Source: Primula veris
Lineage: Eukaryota > Streptophyta > Magnoliopsida > Ericales > Primulaceae
Length of the DNA stretch: 64,000 nt
Assembly (NCBI GenBank): GCA_963682055.1
Contig: OY821742.1
Span: 32,831,060-32,895,059 of the forward strand
Direction: 5' to 3'
The position numbers and the translations under genes are program-made. The notes under the pieces were generated by a model. It had not been told where the DNA came from, did not search any database, and was given only the letters and a program-made list of their open reading frames with translations. Of the stretch, positions 22,606 to 34,054 are shown one piece after another. The first letter of the stretch is position 1. Each line of letters starts with the position of its first letter.

Positions 22606-24695
22606 ATGGCAAACACCAACGAAGAAACTCGCCCAGAGGAAGTGGGCACATCGGCAAATCAGGAAATCCCAGTCCACAAAGACGTGTTAGCGCATCTCCT
22701 CAACATCAGAGACCGCTACGAAGCGCTTCAGGTTGGATCTCGACTTACTGTCTCTAACGTCCAAACAGAATAACAAACCGACCATCCCCCTCAGGTCGAC
22801 GGTCTTATCAACGAAAACACTACGGACACGGGGCGGAACGAGCGCCATCCGCGACTAGGCATGCGGGGACACTCTTGCTAGACAACCGCCATCCCAATAA
22901 TGCAGGGCCAAGCTCAAAGGCCCCTCAGCCAGTAGCCTCGGTCAACTCCAGTCCCCAACGGGTTCGTTTTCAGACGAACGAAGCCCACCGGTATGGCATG
23001 CCCGACGACCCCATACTAGAACAGGTAGTCCCATATCCACCCCTCCCACCGCGAATAATTATGCCGTACACCGTGGAACTACAAACCCTTGTTCGACAAG
23101 ATAGGACTACGGCCGCACTGGCACGGGCCGTAGAAAAACGTAATGCCCTGCTACAAGCCCAGCTAGGGGCATGCATGTCGGCCATGGCAGAGGCCGGCAT
23201 CACGATACCGCCCATCTAACCGACCAACACGCAAACTGACTCTCGACGTGAAGCGGAAGATTCCGCTTACAAAGCAGCGATGGCGGCGACGGGCCAACCT
23301 CATGATACGAGGATACCAAGACAAGGAGAACCCGTCCCGAGGATAACCCCGACGGTCTATGGTTACCAAGGCGCGCCTCCTCTACCTGACCTCGATAGAA
23401 ATCCAAACAACGGGAGGAACGGCGACCACAGGGTCATAGTCGGTTACTATCCACAACACCCCTATGGGGGATACGCCCCTCACTACCCGGCACCGGATGA
23501 AGCGTTCCAACAGGCTTGGGACGTATGCCAAGAGACTCCATGTACCGATCAGATAACTCGGTACCGCAATCCTGCGGGGTTTGTCATCCCCGAATTCAGA
23601 CTATATGATGGAAGGAGCTGCCCCATCGATCACCTCTGACATTACAAAACAAGGATGGAGCTGTAGAGTGACGACAGTGCACTGATGTGCAATTTTTTTA
23701 AGAACAGCCGGGGTCAGGAGGCATCGTCGTGGTATCATAATCTACCACGGGGATCCATACGAAGCTGGGCTGAGCTCCTCCGTGCATATTCTACCCGATA
23801 CGCCGCTCATAGGAAGAAGAAGGTTAACATTGAAACCCTTCTAAAAATGGCTATGTTGCCCAATGAGAGGCTCCAGGACTACTGCATACGCTTCATCGAC
23901 GTGGCGAACCAAATCCCGCAGTACACCAATAACATAGCCATCCAGAACTTCATCAACTCTATCCCCAGCGGATATTGGGCGAGAAGGAAGTTCATCGGCA
24001 AGAATTTTCCGACCACTGACGCCCTTTTGGCCTATTGCACCCACCTTACCGACAAGAATGAAGAGATGTGAGTCCTCAACCGGGCTCCACCAAGAAGAGA
24101 GACGGTCCGGGAAGCGCAGGTGGACCGCAAGAGAGCCAAGAACAATCATGGGGAGCCAGTCCCCCAATCTAAACGGGACAAGGGTCCCGAGGTTCAGGGA
24201 AGGGAATACAGACCCATAGAGCCCGAGCCCAAGCCGCTCCGAATCACCTATCCAAGGCCGCCCAAACCACCTCAGCAAGGTCGTGGGCCAGAAAGGGAAC
24301 GCCAGAGGCGTTATGAACCGGTCGAGTTGAGGTACACTTTCAACCTGTCAGCCGAAGATATCCTAAAGGATATATGCAGAGAAAGCTGGTATTCCCGACC
24401 CGTACCAATCCATTCCCCCCCTGATTCCAGAGACACCAAGCTCTTCTGCGCCTATCATGAGGATCACGGCCATCTTACCGAGCATTGCCAAAACCTGCGG
24501 TGGAAGATGAACGCGTGGGGAGACGCAGGATTGCTCAATAAATTCATCAAAGGCGCTAGGGACAAAGGCAAGCAGCTAGTCATCGAGGGAACGGACAACC
24601 GACGAGGCAAAACGATCAACGTTGTCCACTTGTCAAGGCCCAAGAGCATCGGGGGGGATCGATCCCAACAACGGCAGCTGACCCACTTTGGGTAA
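22606..24695 (+). pseudogene. Gypsy gag, interrupted
   Basis: A real ATG at 22606 opens MANTNEETRPEE; that frame stops at about 22770. From about 22863 the coding frame is continuous in register with pol. It contains the retrotransposon Gag core near 23640-24060 (SSWYHNLPRGSIRSWAELL) and a C-x2-H-x3-GH-x4-C zinc-knuckle variant (CAYHEDHGHLTEHC) near 24450. In-frame stops are at 23217, 23637, 23664, 24069 and 24693. Gag forms the particle and binds RNA. The coding part is recognisable but the protein cannot be made whole. Confidence 0.9.
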
Positions 24696-27600
24696 GTAGC
24701 TAAAGCTTCGCAGGCGTCGACCTCAAAGCGGCAATGCATGCCCCAACGACACCCGCCCATTTCTTTCTCAGATCTTGATGAAGAAGGGGTAATATACCCT
24801 CACGGGGACGCCATTAACCTACGCGTCCAGATCGGCATAGACACCGTCAGCAGGGTGCTTGTCGACCAAGGAGTCTCTTGTGATATCATGTACAAAGAGC
24901 TCTTTGACAAGATGGAACTCAAATTGCAAGACCTACAGACCACTGATGTCACCCTGATCGGGTTCATCTCTGAGACGACTAAGCCGTTGGGAAAGATCGT
25001 CCTAAATGTTACCACGGGATCCGTATCTGTCCCCGTGGAGTTCTTGGTGGTCAATGATAATTCCGGCCACAATGCGATTTTGGGCCGACCGTGGCTTCAT
25101 ACTATGCGGGCGATACCTTCCACGTACCACCAGAAGGTGAAATACCCTAATGCCAAGGGGGAGATCGAGACAACCCGAGGATGTCAGGAGGATTCAAGAC
25201 GCTGTGAAGACATCACCGATGCGTTGAAGAGACAACTTGTAGTTGTCGAACAACCCACAAGCGTAGGGAAGCGGATCGACCAAATAGCACGAGCTGAGAG
25301 GGTTGTTGAAGAACAAGTCGGAGAAACACTCCGGAAGGTGTATATCCCGGATACGGACGAAGAGCACTACTTCATCATCGGAGATAGCCTTCCTAAAGAG
25401 GAATCCAAGGAGCTAGAAGCGTTCCTCTTCTGCAACATCGATAAGTTCGCTTGGAGCCCCAAAGACATGCCCGGTCTAGATCCGAAAACAGCATGCCACC
25501 AGCTCAGCATAAATGCCGAATACAAGCCCATAACACAAAGGAGCAGGAAGGTGTCCGCCCAGCACAGAGCGGCTATAATTGCTGAAGTCCGAAAGTTGTT
25601 GGCAGCAGGAGCAATACGGGAAGTGTTCTACCCGAAGTGGCTGTCCAATCCGGTCGTCGTCCCAAAGAAGAACGGGAAGGAAAGAGTCTGTATAGACTTC
25701 ACCAATCTGAATAAAGCCTGCCCGAGGGATCCATTTCCCCTACCAAGGATTGATCAACTGGTGGACGCCACGGCAGGAGCAGAAAGGATGACCTTCCTCG
25801 ACGCATACTCGGGATATCATCAAATCCCCCTTGCCCTCGAAGATCATGAAAAGACCTCGTTCATATCGCCTTTGGGAAACTATTTCTATAAGCTTATGCC
25901 GTTAGGCCTACGAAATGCAGGAGCGACATACCAAAGGATGATAACGAAGGTATGCCAAAAGCATATAGGGAAGACAATGGAAGTGTACATAGACGACATG
26001 GTCGTCAAGAGCGAAAGGGCCACTTCCCACCTCCAGGACATTAAAGACGTCTTCCAAACGCTGGGCGGGCACAAACTAAAGCTTAATGCTAGCAAATGCG
26101 CATTCGGCATCAGCAAAGGGAAGTTTTTGGGTCATATGGTCAGCCAAAGAGGAATAGAGGCTAACCCCGACCAGATAACGGCTCTACGAAACCTAGCAGC
26201 ACCAAAGAATAAGAAGCAGGTGCAAGAGCTCATGGGGATGATGGTCGCACTAAGCAGGTTCATCAGTCGATCCGCAGATAAGGGATGACCATTTTTTGAG
26301 ACCCTAAGGAAGGATAAAAAGTTCGTATGGGACCCGGCGTGTGAGGCGTCATTCAACAACCTCAAGGAGTATCTAAGGACGCTGCCACTGCTAGTGAGGC
26401 CGAATAAAGGAGATATTCTGGCCTGCTACCTAGCAGTTTCCACTACATCCGTGAGCGCAGTCATCCTAAGAGAAGAAGGATGCGAACAATTTCCTATCTA
26501 CTTCGTCAGCAAGACTTTGGTCGAGGCCGAAACACGCTACCTACCGTTGGAAAAGTTGTGTTTGACGTTGGTCGTTGCTACCCGGAAACTACCACACTAC
26601 TTCATAGCTCACAAAGTCCAAGTCTACACGAAGTTCCACGTCAAGGAGTCCCTTCGACGGACGGATATCAGCGGTCGGGTGGCGGCATGGGGGGTCGAGT
26701 TATCCCAATTTCATATCGAATTCGCACCCCGACACACCGTAAAGGGACAGGTGTTGGCTGATTTCGTCGTTGAGTTCACCGAAGGTTATGACGAGCCCCT
26801 GACCATTTCACCACAATCGCACTGGGAGATACATGTCGACGGATCGTTCACCAAGGATGGATCGGGAGCAGGCATCGTCCTCAAGTCCAGAGAAGGGGCG
26901 ATCATCAAGAAAAGCATCAAGTTGGGCTTCCGGGCTACTAACAATGAGGCGGAATACGAAGCCATGATCAATGGCATGCTCATCGCCCGATCCCTCGGAT
27001 GCACCCACTTGATTGCTAGCTCCGACTCCATGTTAATCGTCAACCAGGCTACTGGTGAATACCAAGCCAAGGACGACCGAATGATCCTCTACCAAGAGAA
27101 AGTCCAGAGCATAATGGTCATGTTCGCACAATGCGAACGAATAAGAATCAATCGCACCGAAAACGCACATGTCGACGCCTTGGCCACCCTAGCCTCGACA
27201 TTAACGTTGACCAACACTCGGACGATCACAGTGGAGCTTTTGGAAACCCCGAGCATAACTAAAAGAATAGACCGAGTGACATCAGTACAATATGAGTTAG
27301 GATGGATGGACGACATGATTTGCTATCTGCGAAACGGGACGCTCCCGGCAGACAGGATAAAAGCGTTGAAAGTCACAAGGAAAGCCCCTCGGTTCTGGCT
27401 ATCTGAGGACGACAAGCTGTATAAATCCAGTTACCAAGGCCCTCACCTTTTGTGCATCCGGCCCGAACTGCAACAGCCTGTCTTGGAAGAGGTCCACGAA
27501 GGGTCCTGCGGAGCACACATCAAAGGGCGATCCCTCGCCAACAAGGCAATCACTCAAGGATATTGGTGGCCTTATATCAAACGAGATGCAGACATTTATG

Positions 27601-28553
27601 TCCAAAGATGCGATAAGTGCCAAAGATTCGCCAAAATACCTCGTCTCCCATCATCGATGATGACCCCGGTATCGGCACCCTGGCCATTCGCGCAATGGGC
27701 AATTGATATTGTCGGGAAACTTCCCAGGGCACCCAGCAGCGTGGAATATCTGATCGTAGCGACGGACTACTTTACCAAATGGGTCGAGGCTAAGCCTCTC
27801 CGAGAGATTAAAGCCAGCAACGTTAAACAATTCATCTGGGAGTATATCATCACTAGGTTCGGCATACCATATGCTATTGTGGCAGACAACGGCACCTAGT
27901 TCAAGGACGCCAAGCTGCAGCTTTGGTACGAAGAACTCGGTATCCGGAAATTCTATTCGACCCCAACATACCCACAGGGTAATGGACAAGCCGAGGTTAC
28001 GAACCGAACTGTCCTGGATGGTATCAAGACGACCCTCGAACAGGCGAATGGAAGATGGCCCGAGAGACTGCTCAACGTCTTATGGTCTTGCCGAACTACT
28101 CCAAAGACGGGCACCAAGGAAACCCCGTTCAGTTTAGCGTACGGCGTCGAGGCCGTCATACCAACGGAAATCGGGCTACCCACACTCCGAACAATTCTAG
28201 TCGAGCAGGGAAACAATGAACAAAGGATGAGAGAAGAACTCGACATGCTGGATGAGAAACGAGAGATAGAAGCCCTTACACTAGCAAAGTACCAGCAAAG
28301 CGTCAAGCAAACCTATGACAAAAGGGTGAAAGGGACCAAGGAATTTATGGTAGGAGAGCTGGTGTTACGGCGAGTAACGGTCTATACCAGAAACGATATA
28401 CATGGCAAACTGAGCCCTACCTGGGAAGACCCATAAGAAATCGTCAAAAGAACAAGCCAGACGACCTACAAGATCAAAAGCGTTCTGTTCGAAAATAGCC
28501 GAGGAGAAAAGAATTCTTGGAACGTGACCAATCTCAAGAAGTACTACGTATGA
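24696..28553 (+). pseudogene. Gypsy pol: protease, RT, RNase H, second RNase H, integrase
   Basis: The frame continues from gag. Protease (about 24770-25110) has VLVDQGVSCDIM, where the usual D-T/S-G reads D-Q-G, and AILGRPWLH. RT (about 25590-26110) has CIDFTNLNKACPRDPFPLP and an intact YIDDMVVKS. RNase H follows, then a second RNase H (26815-27200) with HVDGS, NNEAEYEA, SSDS and HVDAL. Integrase (27480-28140) keeps H-H and CDKCQ, WAIDIV, VADNG and GNGQAE. Stops at 26286, 27897 and 28434 break it; the natural end is TGA at 28551-28553 after NLKKYYV. The double RNase H assigns it to Tat. Confidence 0.95.
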
Positions 28554-28645
28554 ACTGGCTTCCAGTACAGGTCACAACGTACCTCAACTTTGTCATAACA
28601 TTATTTTTGAATTCATAAGATATTTTGCTGTTTACCAGGGTTGAG

Positions 28646-29557
28646 AAATACTAAAAGTCCTCCAACGTAACCGGGGGCATAAGAAATTCCTAAACGGCAT
28701 GTATGACTTATTGCCTAGGAATACTAAAAGTCCTCCAACGTAACCGGGGGCATAAGAAATTCCTAAACGGCATGTATGACTTATTGCCTAGGAATACTAA
28801 AAGTCCTCCAACGTAACCGGGGGCATAAGAAATTCCTAAACGGCATGTAGGACTTATTGCCTAGGAATACTAAAAGTCCTCCAACGTAACCGGGGGCATA
28901 AGAAATTCCTAAACGGCATGTATGACTTATTGCCTAGGAATACTAAAAGTCCTCCAACGTAACCGGGGGCATAAGAAATTCCTAAACGGCATGTATGACT
29001 TATTGCCTAGGAATACTAAAAGTCCTCCAACGTAACCGGGGGCATAAGAAATTCCTAAACGGCATGTATGACTTATTGCCTAGGAATACTAAAAGTCCTC
29101 CAACGTAACCGGGGGCATAAGAAATTCCTAAACGGCATGTACGACTTATTGCCTAGGAATACTAAAAGTCCTCCAACGTAACCGGGGGCATAAGAAATTC
29201 CTAAACGGCATGTATGACTTATTGCCTAGGAATACTAAAAGTCCTCCAACGTAACCGGGGGCATAAGAAATTCCTAAACGGCATGTATGACTTATTTCCT
29301 AGGAATACTAAAAGTCCTCCAACGTAACCGGGGGCATAAGAAATTCCTAAATGGCATGTAGGACTTATTGCCTAGGAATACTAAAAGTCCTCTAACGTAA
29401 CCGGGGGAATAAGAAATTCCTAAACGGCATGTATGACTTATTGCCTAGGAATACTAAAAGTCCTCCAACGTAACCGGAGGCATAAGAAATTCCCAAAAGG
29501 CATGTTTGAGCGACTGCCTGGGAACACTAAAGTCCTCCAACGTAACCGGAGGCATAT
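28646..29557 (+). repeat. 73-bp minisatellite, about 12.5 copies
   Basis: Units start every 73 bp (28648, 28721, 28794 and so on to 29524) with AATACTAAAAGTCCTCC and include AACGTAACCGGGGGCAT and CCTAAACGGCATGTATGAC. Most inner copies are identical or differ by one base; the first and the last two are more diverged. The array starts about 90 bp after the end of pol, in the 3' untranslated part of the sense transcript. Confidence 0.98.
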
Positions 29558-29617
29558 GAAATAATAGCTCAGTCCCACTTATGCAGGTACCAACTCCATC
29601 AAGGAAACAGGGAAAAT

Positions 29618-29935
29618 AAGAAGAAAGAAATAAAGCAAATAGTCCTAGCCCACATTACGGAGGCAATGAAACATCGAACGAAGAAATCAGCAAAGAAAAA
29701 TCAATCCAATCAATGAAATATCAGTACGACAATGAGAAGATCCGAAAACAAGAAGAAAGAAATAAATCAAATAGTCCTAGCCCACATTACGGAGGCAATG
29801 AAACATCGAACGAAGAAATCAGCAAAGAAAAATCAATCCAATCAATAAAATATCAGTACGACAATGAGAAGATCCAAAAACAAGAAGAAAGAAATAAAGC
29901 AAATAGTCATCGCCCGCATTACGGAGGCAACAAGG
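29618..29935 (+). repeat. 132-bp tandem repeat, about 2.4 copies
   Basis: TAAA(G/T)CAAATAGTC recurs at 29631, 29763 and 29895, exactly 132 bp apart. Because 132 is a multiple of three, a plus-strand frame (29713-29964) stays open across the copies and encodes a 44-residue repeat with KYQYDNEKI and HYGGN. There is no other evidence that this frame is used. Confidence 0.93.
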
Positions 29936-29960
29936 TACAACCAACCATAACGAAATTGAT

Positions 29961-30608
29961 TTAAGAACTACTACTACATGAGGAGCACGACGGCAATTGA
30001 CCGAGCTCTACCTCTTCGTCATCTGTCGCTGTATCCCCATCGGTCTCCTCGCCATCAAAACGCTCCTCAGAAATGAGGGCATCAAAGTTGGTCATATGAG
30101 CACCAACACATGTTAGCGTCTTAAGCCGCGCGGAGAACTCGGCTTCTTTAGCGATCTCGTGAGCATCCGAGGCCGCTTTACGACGAGCATCATCGAAGGG
30201 AAGCTTACGAGCTTCGATCATAGCCGCAGAAGCATCGTATCTGGATCGGGACAAGCGGAAATACTTCACCAACATATTGGCTTGGGTTACCAACGATTTT
30301 AGTTTACCGAGGTATTTTTCCTTTACACGCCAATACCGATCTAGACGACGCTCCTGAACCTCAACCACATGCTCGGCACGACAAACATATTCACGGAAAG
30401 AGGACGCCTGGGTTTTTAACTTGGCTTTAAGTCGGGCACACTGATCGAGCAACTGGACGTTTTTACCCACTAAAACGATGTAAGGCCAATGGGCATGCCC
30501 TTCACTAGCCGCACCAGATGAGACCTCGTCCCGGGCAGCACCAGTAGGTCCTAGCCCCGGACTAACTAGGCATGGAGAACCAGCCTGGTGCGACGTAGTA
30601 GCATGTGC
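29961..30608 (-). CDS. Antisense coiled-coil exon C
   Basis: On the minus strand, a splice-acceptor-like TTTTTTTTATAG ends at 30609, and the frame is open from 30608 to a stop at 29961-29963, about 215 residues. There is no ATG near its start (the first 46 codons have none), so it is best read as a terminal exon. It begins AHATTSHQAGSP, contains a long Lys/Arg/Glu-rich helical stretch (LLDQCARLKAKLKTQ, then RRLDRYWRVKEKYLGKL) and ends in an acidic segment (EETDGDTATDDEEVELG) and a Ser-rich tail. I do not recognise a catalytic domain. It lies inside the gypsy element, antisense to gag-pol. It may be joined to the upstream antisense exons. Confidence 0.6.
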   Translation of the reverse strand, partial: AHATTSHQAGSPCLVSPGLGPTGAARDEVSSGAASEGHAHWPYIVLVGKNVQLLDQCARLKAKLKTQASSFREYVCRAEHVVEVQERRLDRYWRVKEKYLGKLKSLVTQANMLVKYFRLSRSRYDASAAMIEARKLPFDDARRKAASDAHEIAKEAEFSARLKTLTCVGAHMTNFDALISEERFDGEETDGDTATDDEEVELGQLPSCSSCSSSS

Positions 30609-30738
30609 CTATAAAAAAAATGGGGAAGAAGGGAAGAGATGAATATTCATCCGCAAATAAAGAAAAGACAGGGAAGTAGAAGAACGAAGATTTTTTATAC
30701 AAGCTACAAGTAAAATGACAAAACAAGCTACTCAATCA

Positions 30739-31332
30739 TTAATCCGATAACCCATCAACAGACGCTGAAGTCTCTACGGCATCAGCGAAATGAATATCTC
30801 GCAACGAGACAATTTGCGTCCCCAAACGTTCCTGCACGAACGCATCCACTCGGTTCAAGGCAGCCGTGGTCTCAGTTACCCCGGCCATAGCATCACCCAT
30901 GCGCTCTGCCTGGGCAACACCACGCATCCCTTTTACCTGCTCAAGCACCTCTAATGCGCGACTTCGGGCCCAATACGCTTTGGCAAAGGATAGCAACAGG
31001 TCCGCGTCCTCGAAAACGGCCCCTAGAACCAAGTTCAAGCTCGTCACCCGGCCTCGGGCTTCATCACGAGAGCGCCGAAGTGCACCAAGAAGCTCTTTAG
31101 CCTTTCCCTTGTTTGCCGTATAATGGGCGGTCTTCTTGCTGAACTTCTCTCCCAAGTCACGTAATCGAATCGACAAGTTTGAAATATGAATATTCAGACC
31201 CTCGATTTCACGACGAGCAGAATTCAGTTCAGAAGTTAGCGACGCCTTAGATCTTTCAAGACCATCTATAACATCGCCTACACTACAACTAGGCGAGGTA
31301 CATACCACCATGGCAAGGGGGTTAACAGGTAC
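30739..31332 (-). CDS. Antisense coiled-coil exon B
   Basis: A minus-strand frame runs from an acceptor-like CTTGTCAG (exon start 31332) to a stop at 30739-30741. An ATG at 31311 is the first Met. The 190 residues from that Met are mostly helical with coiled-coil character (DGLERSKASLTSELNSARRE, then KAKELLGALRRSRDEARGRV) and include RALEVLEQVKGMRG. Its layout resembles exon C (helical stretch, then an Ala-rich middle and an end without basic residues), so the two may be diverged copies. No TATA box precedes it, which favours an exon over a separate gene. Function unknown. Confidence 0.6.
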   Translation of the reverse strand, partial: VPVNPLAMVVCTSPSCSVGDVIDGLERSKASLTSELNSARREIEGLNIHISNLSIRLRDLGEKFSKKTAHYTANKGKAKELLGALRRSRDEARGRVTSLNLVLGAVFEDADLLLSFAKAYWARSRALEVLEQVKGMRGVAQAERMGDAMAGVTETTAALNRVDAFVQERLGTQIVSLRDIHFADAVETSASVDGLSD

Positions 31333-31535
31333 CTGACAAGATTTTGTTTTTTACATCCTTCAAAAGACGACGACCCACAAACAAGGAAATTAACAAGGAA
31401 AGCCAAACAGAAAGAACACGTAGTACCTATATTATCATTTCCCAAAAGAATTCTTTCTAGTTACAAAAGAGACCCACAATTCGGGTACCAAAAGATTTTA
31501 CGCTAAGCTACATAGAAAATACCGCAAGTAAATGG

Positions 31536-34054
31536 TCAAGGCTCCACCTGAGGGGATGCGGGTGGGGGAGTAACAGCAGCAGCAGCAGACCGAGGAGTCG
31601 ATGGAACCGACCCGGAATGGGGACGGAGCGCCGTTGATGTAGTATGCCCCGGTAGCCGTGGGAGCTCCTCATCCTGAAGATTGGCCCAATCTAGAGGGGC
31701 ACCTTGCGGACAGGGATACACCAATTCCGACCATGCCCGGTCCGACAGTGGTACCTTAGCGAAGTTTAGAGCTCGGACATGAGCGCAAAAGACGGAAAAG
31801 TTAGCCATCATTGCAAACTTTTTCCGTTCATCTGCTTGCTCTACTTTCAGAGCAGCAACCTCCGATGTTCCGGCCTCCACATCCTCCGCCATGAGCAAGT
31901 TATCGGCCTCCAGTAGGTCGTATTTTTCGACCAAATGCTCTTTCTCGGCCCCCAACTTCTCGACTTCCTCGGTCAGGCGTAAGTTGTCTCCCACCAATTT
32001 ATCATAATCAGAGGCCAACTTAGCCATCTGGGCTTTCTCATCGGCCATTGTTTTACTTTCGGCCATCAGCTTCTTGTTCTCCGCCTCTAGCTCGGAGACC
32101 AACTTCACTTTCTAAGCTTTATCCTCGGCCATTGCTTTATTTTCGGCCATCAGCTTCTCTTTCTCAGCCCCTAGTGCTGACAGCTGATCCCTTAACACCA
32201 CGATATCCACAAAAAACTGTATTTAGAAACATCAGACACCAGCCAAAATAAGAGCATCACAACCTATATAACAAAATACGTGCGCAACATACCAGAAGCG
32301 CATCAGTGCTGGCCTGCTCTATAATCGACATTACAGGCCGAGCAGCTATTTTCTCTGCGTCCTTGACAACGAGGGGTTTAAGAGCAGTATACCCCATCCT
32401 CAAGACTCGGGGTTGCTCCAACAGTTCACCCCCACACCGATCAATGTAACGGGTCATTGCAACCCCGTCCACCAACCCTTTTTCAGGTCCCTCGAGAACC
32501 TCATCCTCGCCACCCACCACAACCTCCACGGCAGTCTCTTTGCCGGCTTCCCCCTCCACTTCCTCCCTCACCTCCTTCTCCAAAGAACCGGTCTCAGGGG
32601 TCCTATGCTCGGTCACCTCCTCAATACGGATGGGCGAGCAAACAGGCAGATCTATCGGGTCCTCAGTACGGATAGGCGAGCTGACAGGCAGGGTCATCGT
32701 ATCCTCGCCCATGTTCACCAGGAGGTTGATATGTCCGAATATGTTGTCGAACGACCCCTGAAACACAACAATACCCATAGACCGGGCCAGAGCAAGGGTA
32801 ACCAATGAAGAAGTCAGTAGCTAAAACAGGATGACAAATAAAGCGACGAACAAGAGAATTAAAAGAAACAATTCACACAAAAAATATACACGTACATCGG
32901 CATGAGTAGAAGCCCCCTCGGTGGTATCACCCTGGGAAGAAGCAACCAACGCCACTCCAGTACCAACATCGGCACCTTCCTCACTCCCCGAGGTCTCAGT
33001 CCCTTTAGCCCTCTTCGGGGTACCAACAGCGGGGTCCGATGCTTGGCGCTTAGGACGAACAGGCCTTCTCCCTCCCCGAGAAGCGTTTCGCGCCTTAACA
33101 ATTTTGAGAAAGTCCTCCTCAGTCTCTAGGGGAATCTCGGGCACAGGATTGCCCTTGGTCACCGGCCCCGCAGGATAACCTAACAACATGGGAGCAGTAC
33201 GGCTCGCCGGATCCTTCGTTAGTCCAGGCCCCCACCAGTTCCAAAGAGCTAACAGCGCTTCAACATTGGGAGCACCTAGGTCTGGAATATCGGGAGCCGT
33301 CGTGGCAGGTCCCGAAATCTGGTGCCCAGCACAACCCCATTCTCCGGAAGCAATAACGACGCCGAGGTTATGCTCTTTGTTCGTATCGGGAAGACCGATG
33401 ACAAGCCGAGAGAAAGAGCGCAATGTCTTCAAGTACGAGCTACGACGCTCAAAACTCAAACTGTAGACTTCGAACACATCTTTCATTTCGACATGTATCC
33501 CAGACAATTCCGACAACCTTTGAATACCGTTCAGGGTACGGTAGCCGTTTAGGGCCAATTGGGCCGGAGCAATCTGTACGGCCTCAAAGAACGAAGCCAT
33601 CCACTCGGTGAAAGGAAGTCGAAGACCCCCAGTAAAGAATGTCGATGAGCGCACAGCTACCTCGCCGGCAGGAACAACACCCATCACCTCCTCATCCGAG
33701 ATGGGTAGCCGAATACGTATGTTGGTGGGTATTCCGGCCGACTTCTTAAAATCTTCCTCCACAAATGGGCCAACTTGGGCCAGGCATTGGGTCAGAATGT
33801 CCTATCCAAACATCATAAACACTTCATCAATATACTACCCAAACACAAATCACACGATGAGAGCCCCCCCCCCCCTCCTCAATTACCAGAAACCCAAAAG
33901 TTTTTCGATGCAATAAAAATCCTATACATGAAGACAAACTACCAATCAACCTCCTAAATAAACATATATAGGCACACACAACCATATATCAACGCCACAT
34001 ACATGACCACAACAACAAATCAAATACAGATATTTCGAAAACACTTACAGTCAT
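31536..34054 (-). pseudogene. Antisense gypsy-type transposon protein (PF04195-like) with coiled-coil tail
   Basis: Four exons fit GT-AG rules on the minus strand: 34054-34049 (ATG ACT), 33801 to about 32895, 32758 to about 32294, and about 32208 to 31536. Exon 2 contains TGGLRLPFTEWMASFFEAV and QIAPAQLALNGYRTLNG, the pattern of the plant 'putative gypsy type transposon' family (PF04195), then a basic stretch (GGRRPVRPKRQ) that could be a nuclear signal. Exon 3 is acidic (EEVEGEAGKE). Exon 4 is a long coiled coil with LMAENKAM and LMAESKTM repeats, then a Pro-rich end. An in-frame TAG at 32114-32112 breaks exon 4; it could come from one C-to-T change. Function of the family is unknown. Confidence 0.75.

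Noticed and set aside
23841..24278. 145-codon minus-strand frame
   Set aside because: It is the reverse shadow of the gag coding region, caused by its codon composition.
27953..28306. 117-codon minus-strand frame in the integrase region
   Set aside because: Shadow of integrase; no independent features.
28646..29557. 73-bp repeat as a coding repeat
   Set aside because: All frames contain stops in each unit and 73 is not a multiple of three.
32413..32808. 131-codon plus-strand frame
   Set aside because: It lies opposite exon 3 of the antisense gene and has the Pro/Ser/His bias typical of a reverse shadow of an acidic coding region.
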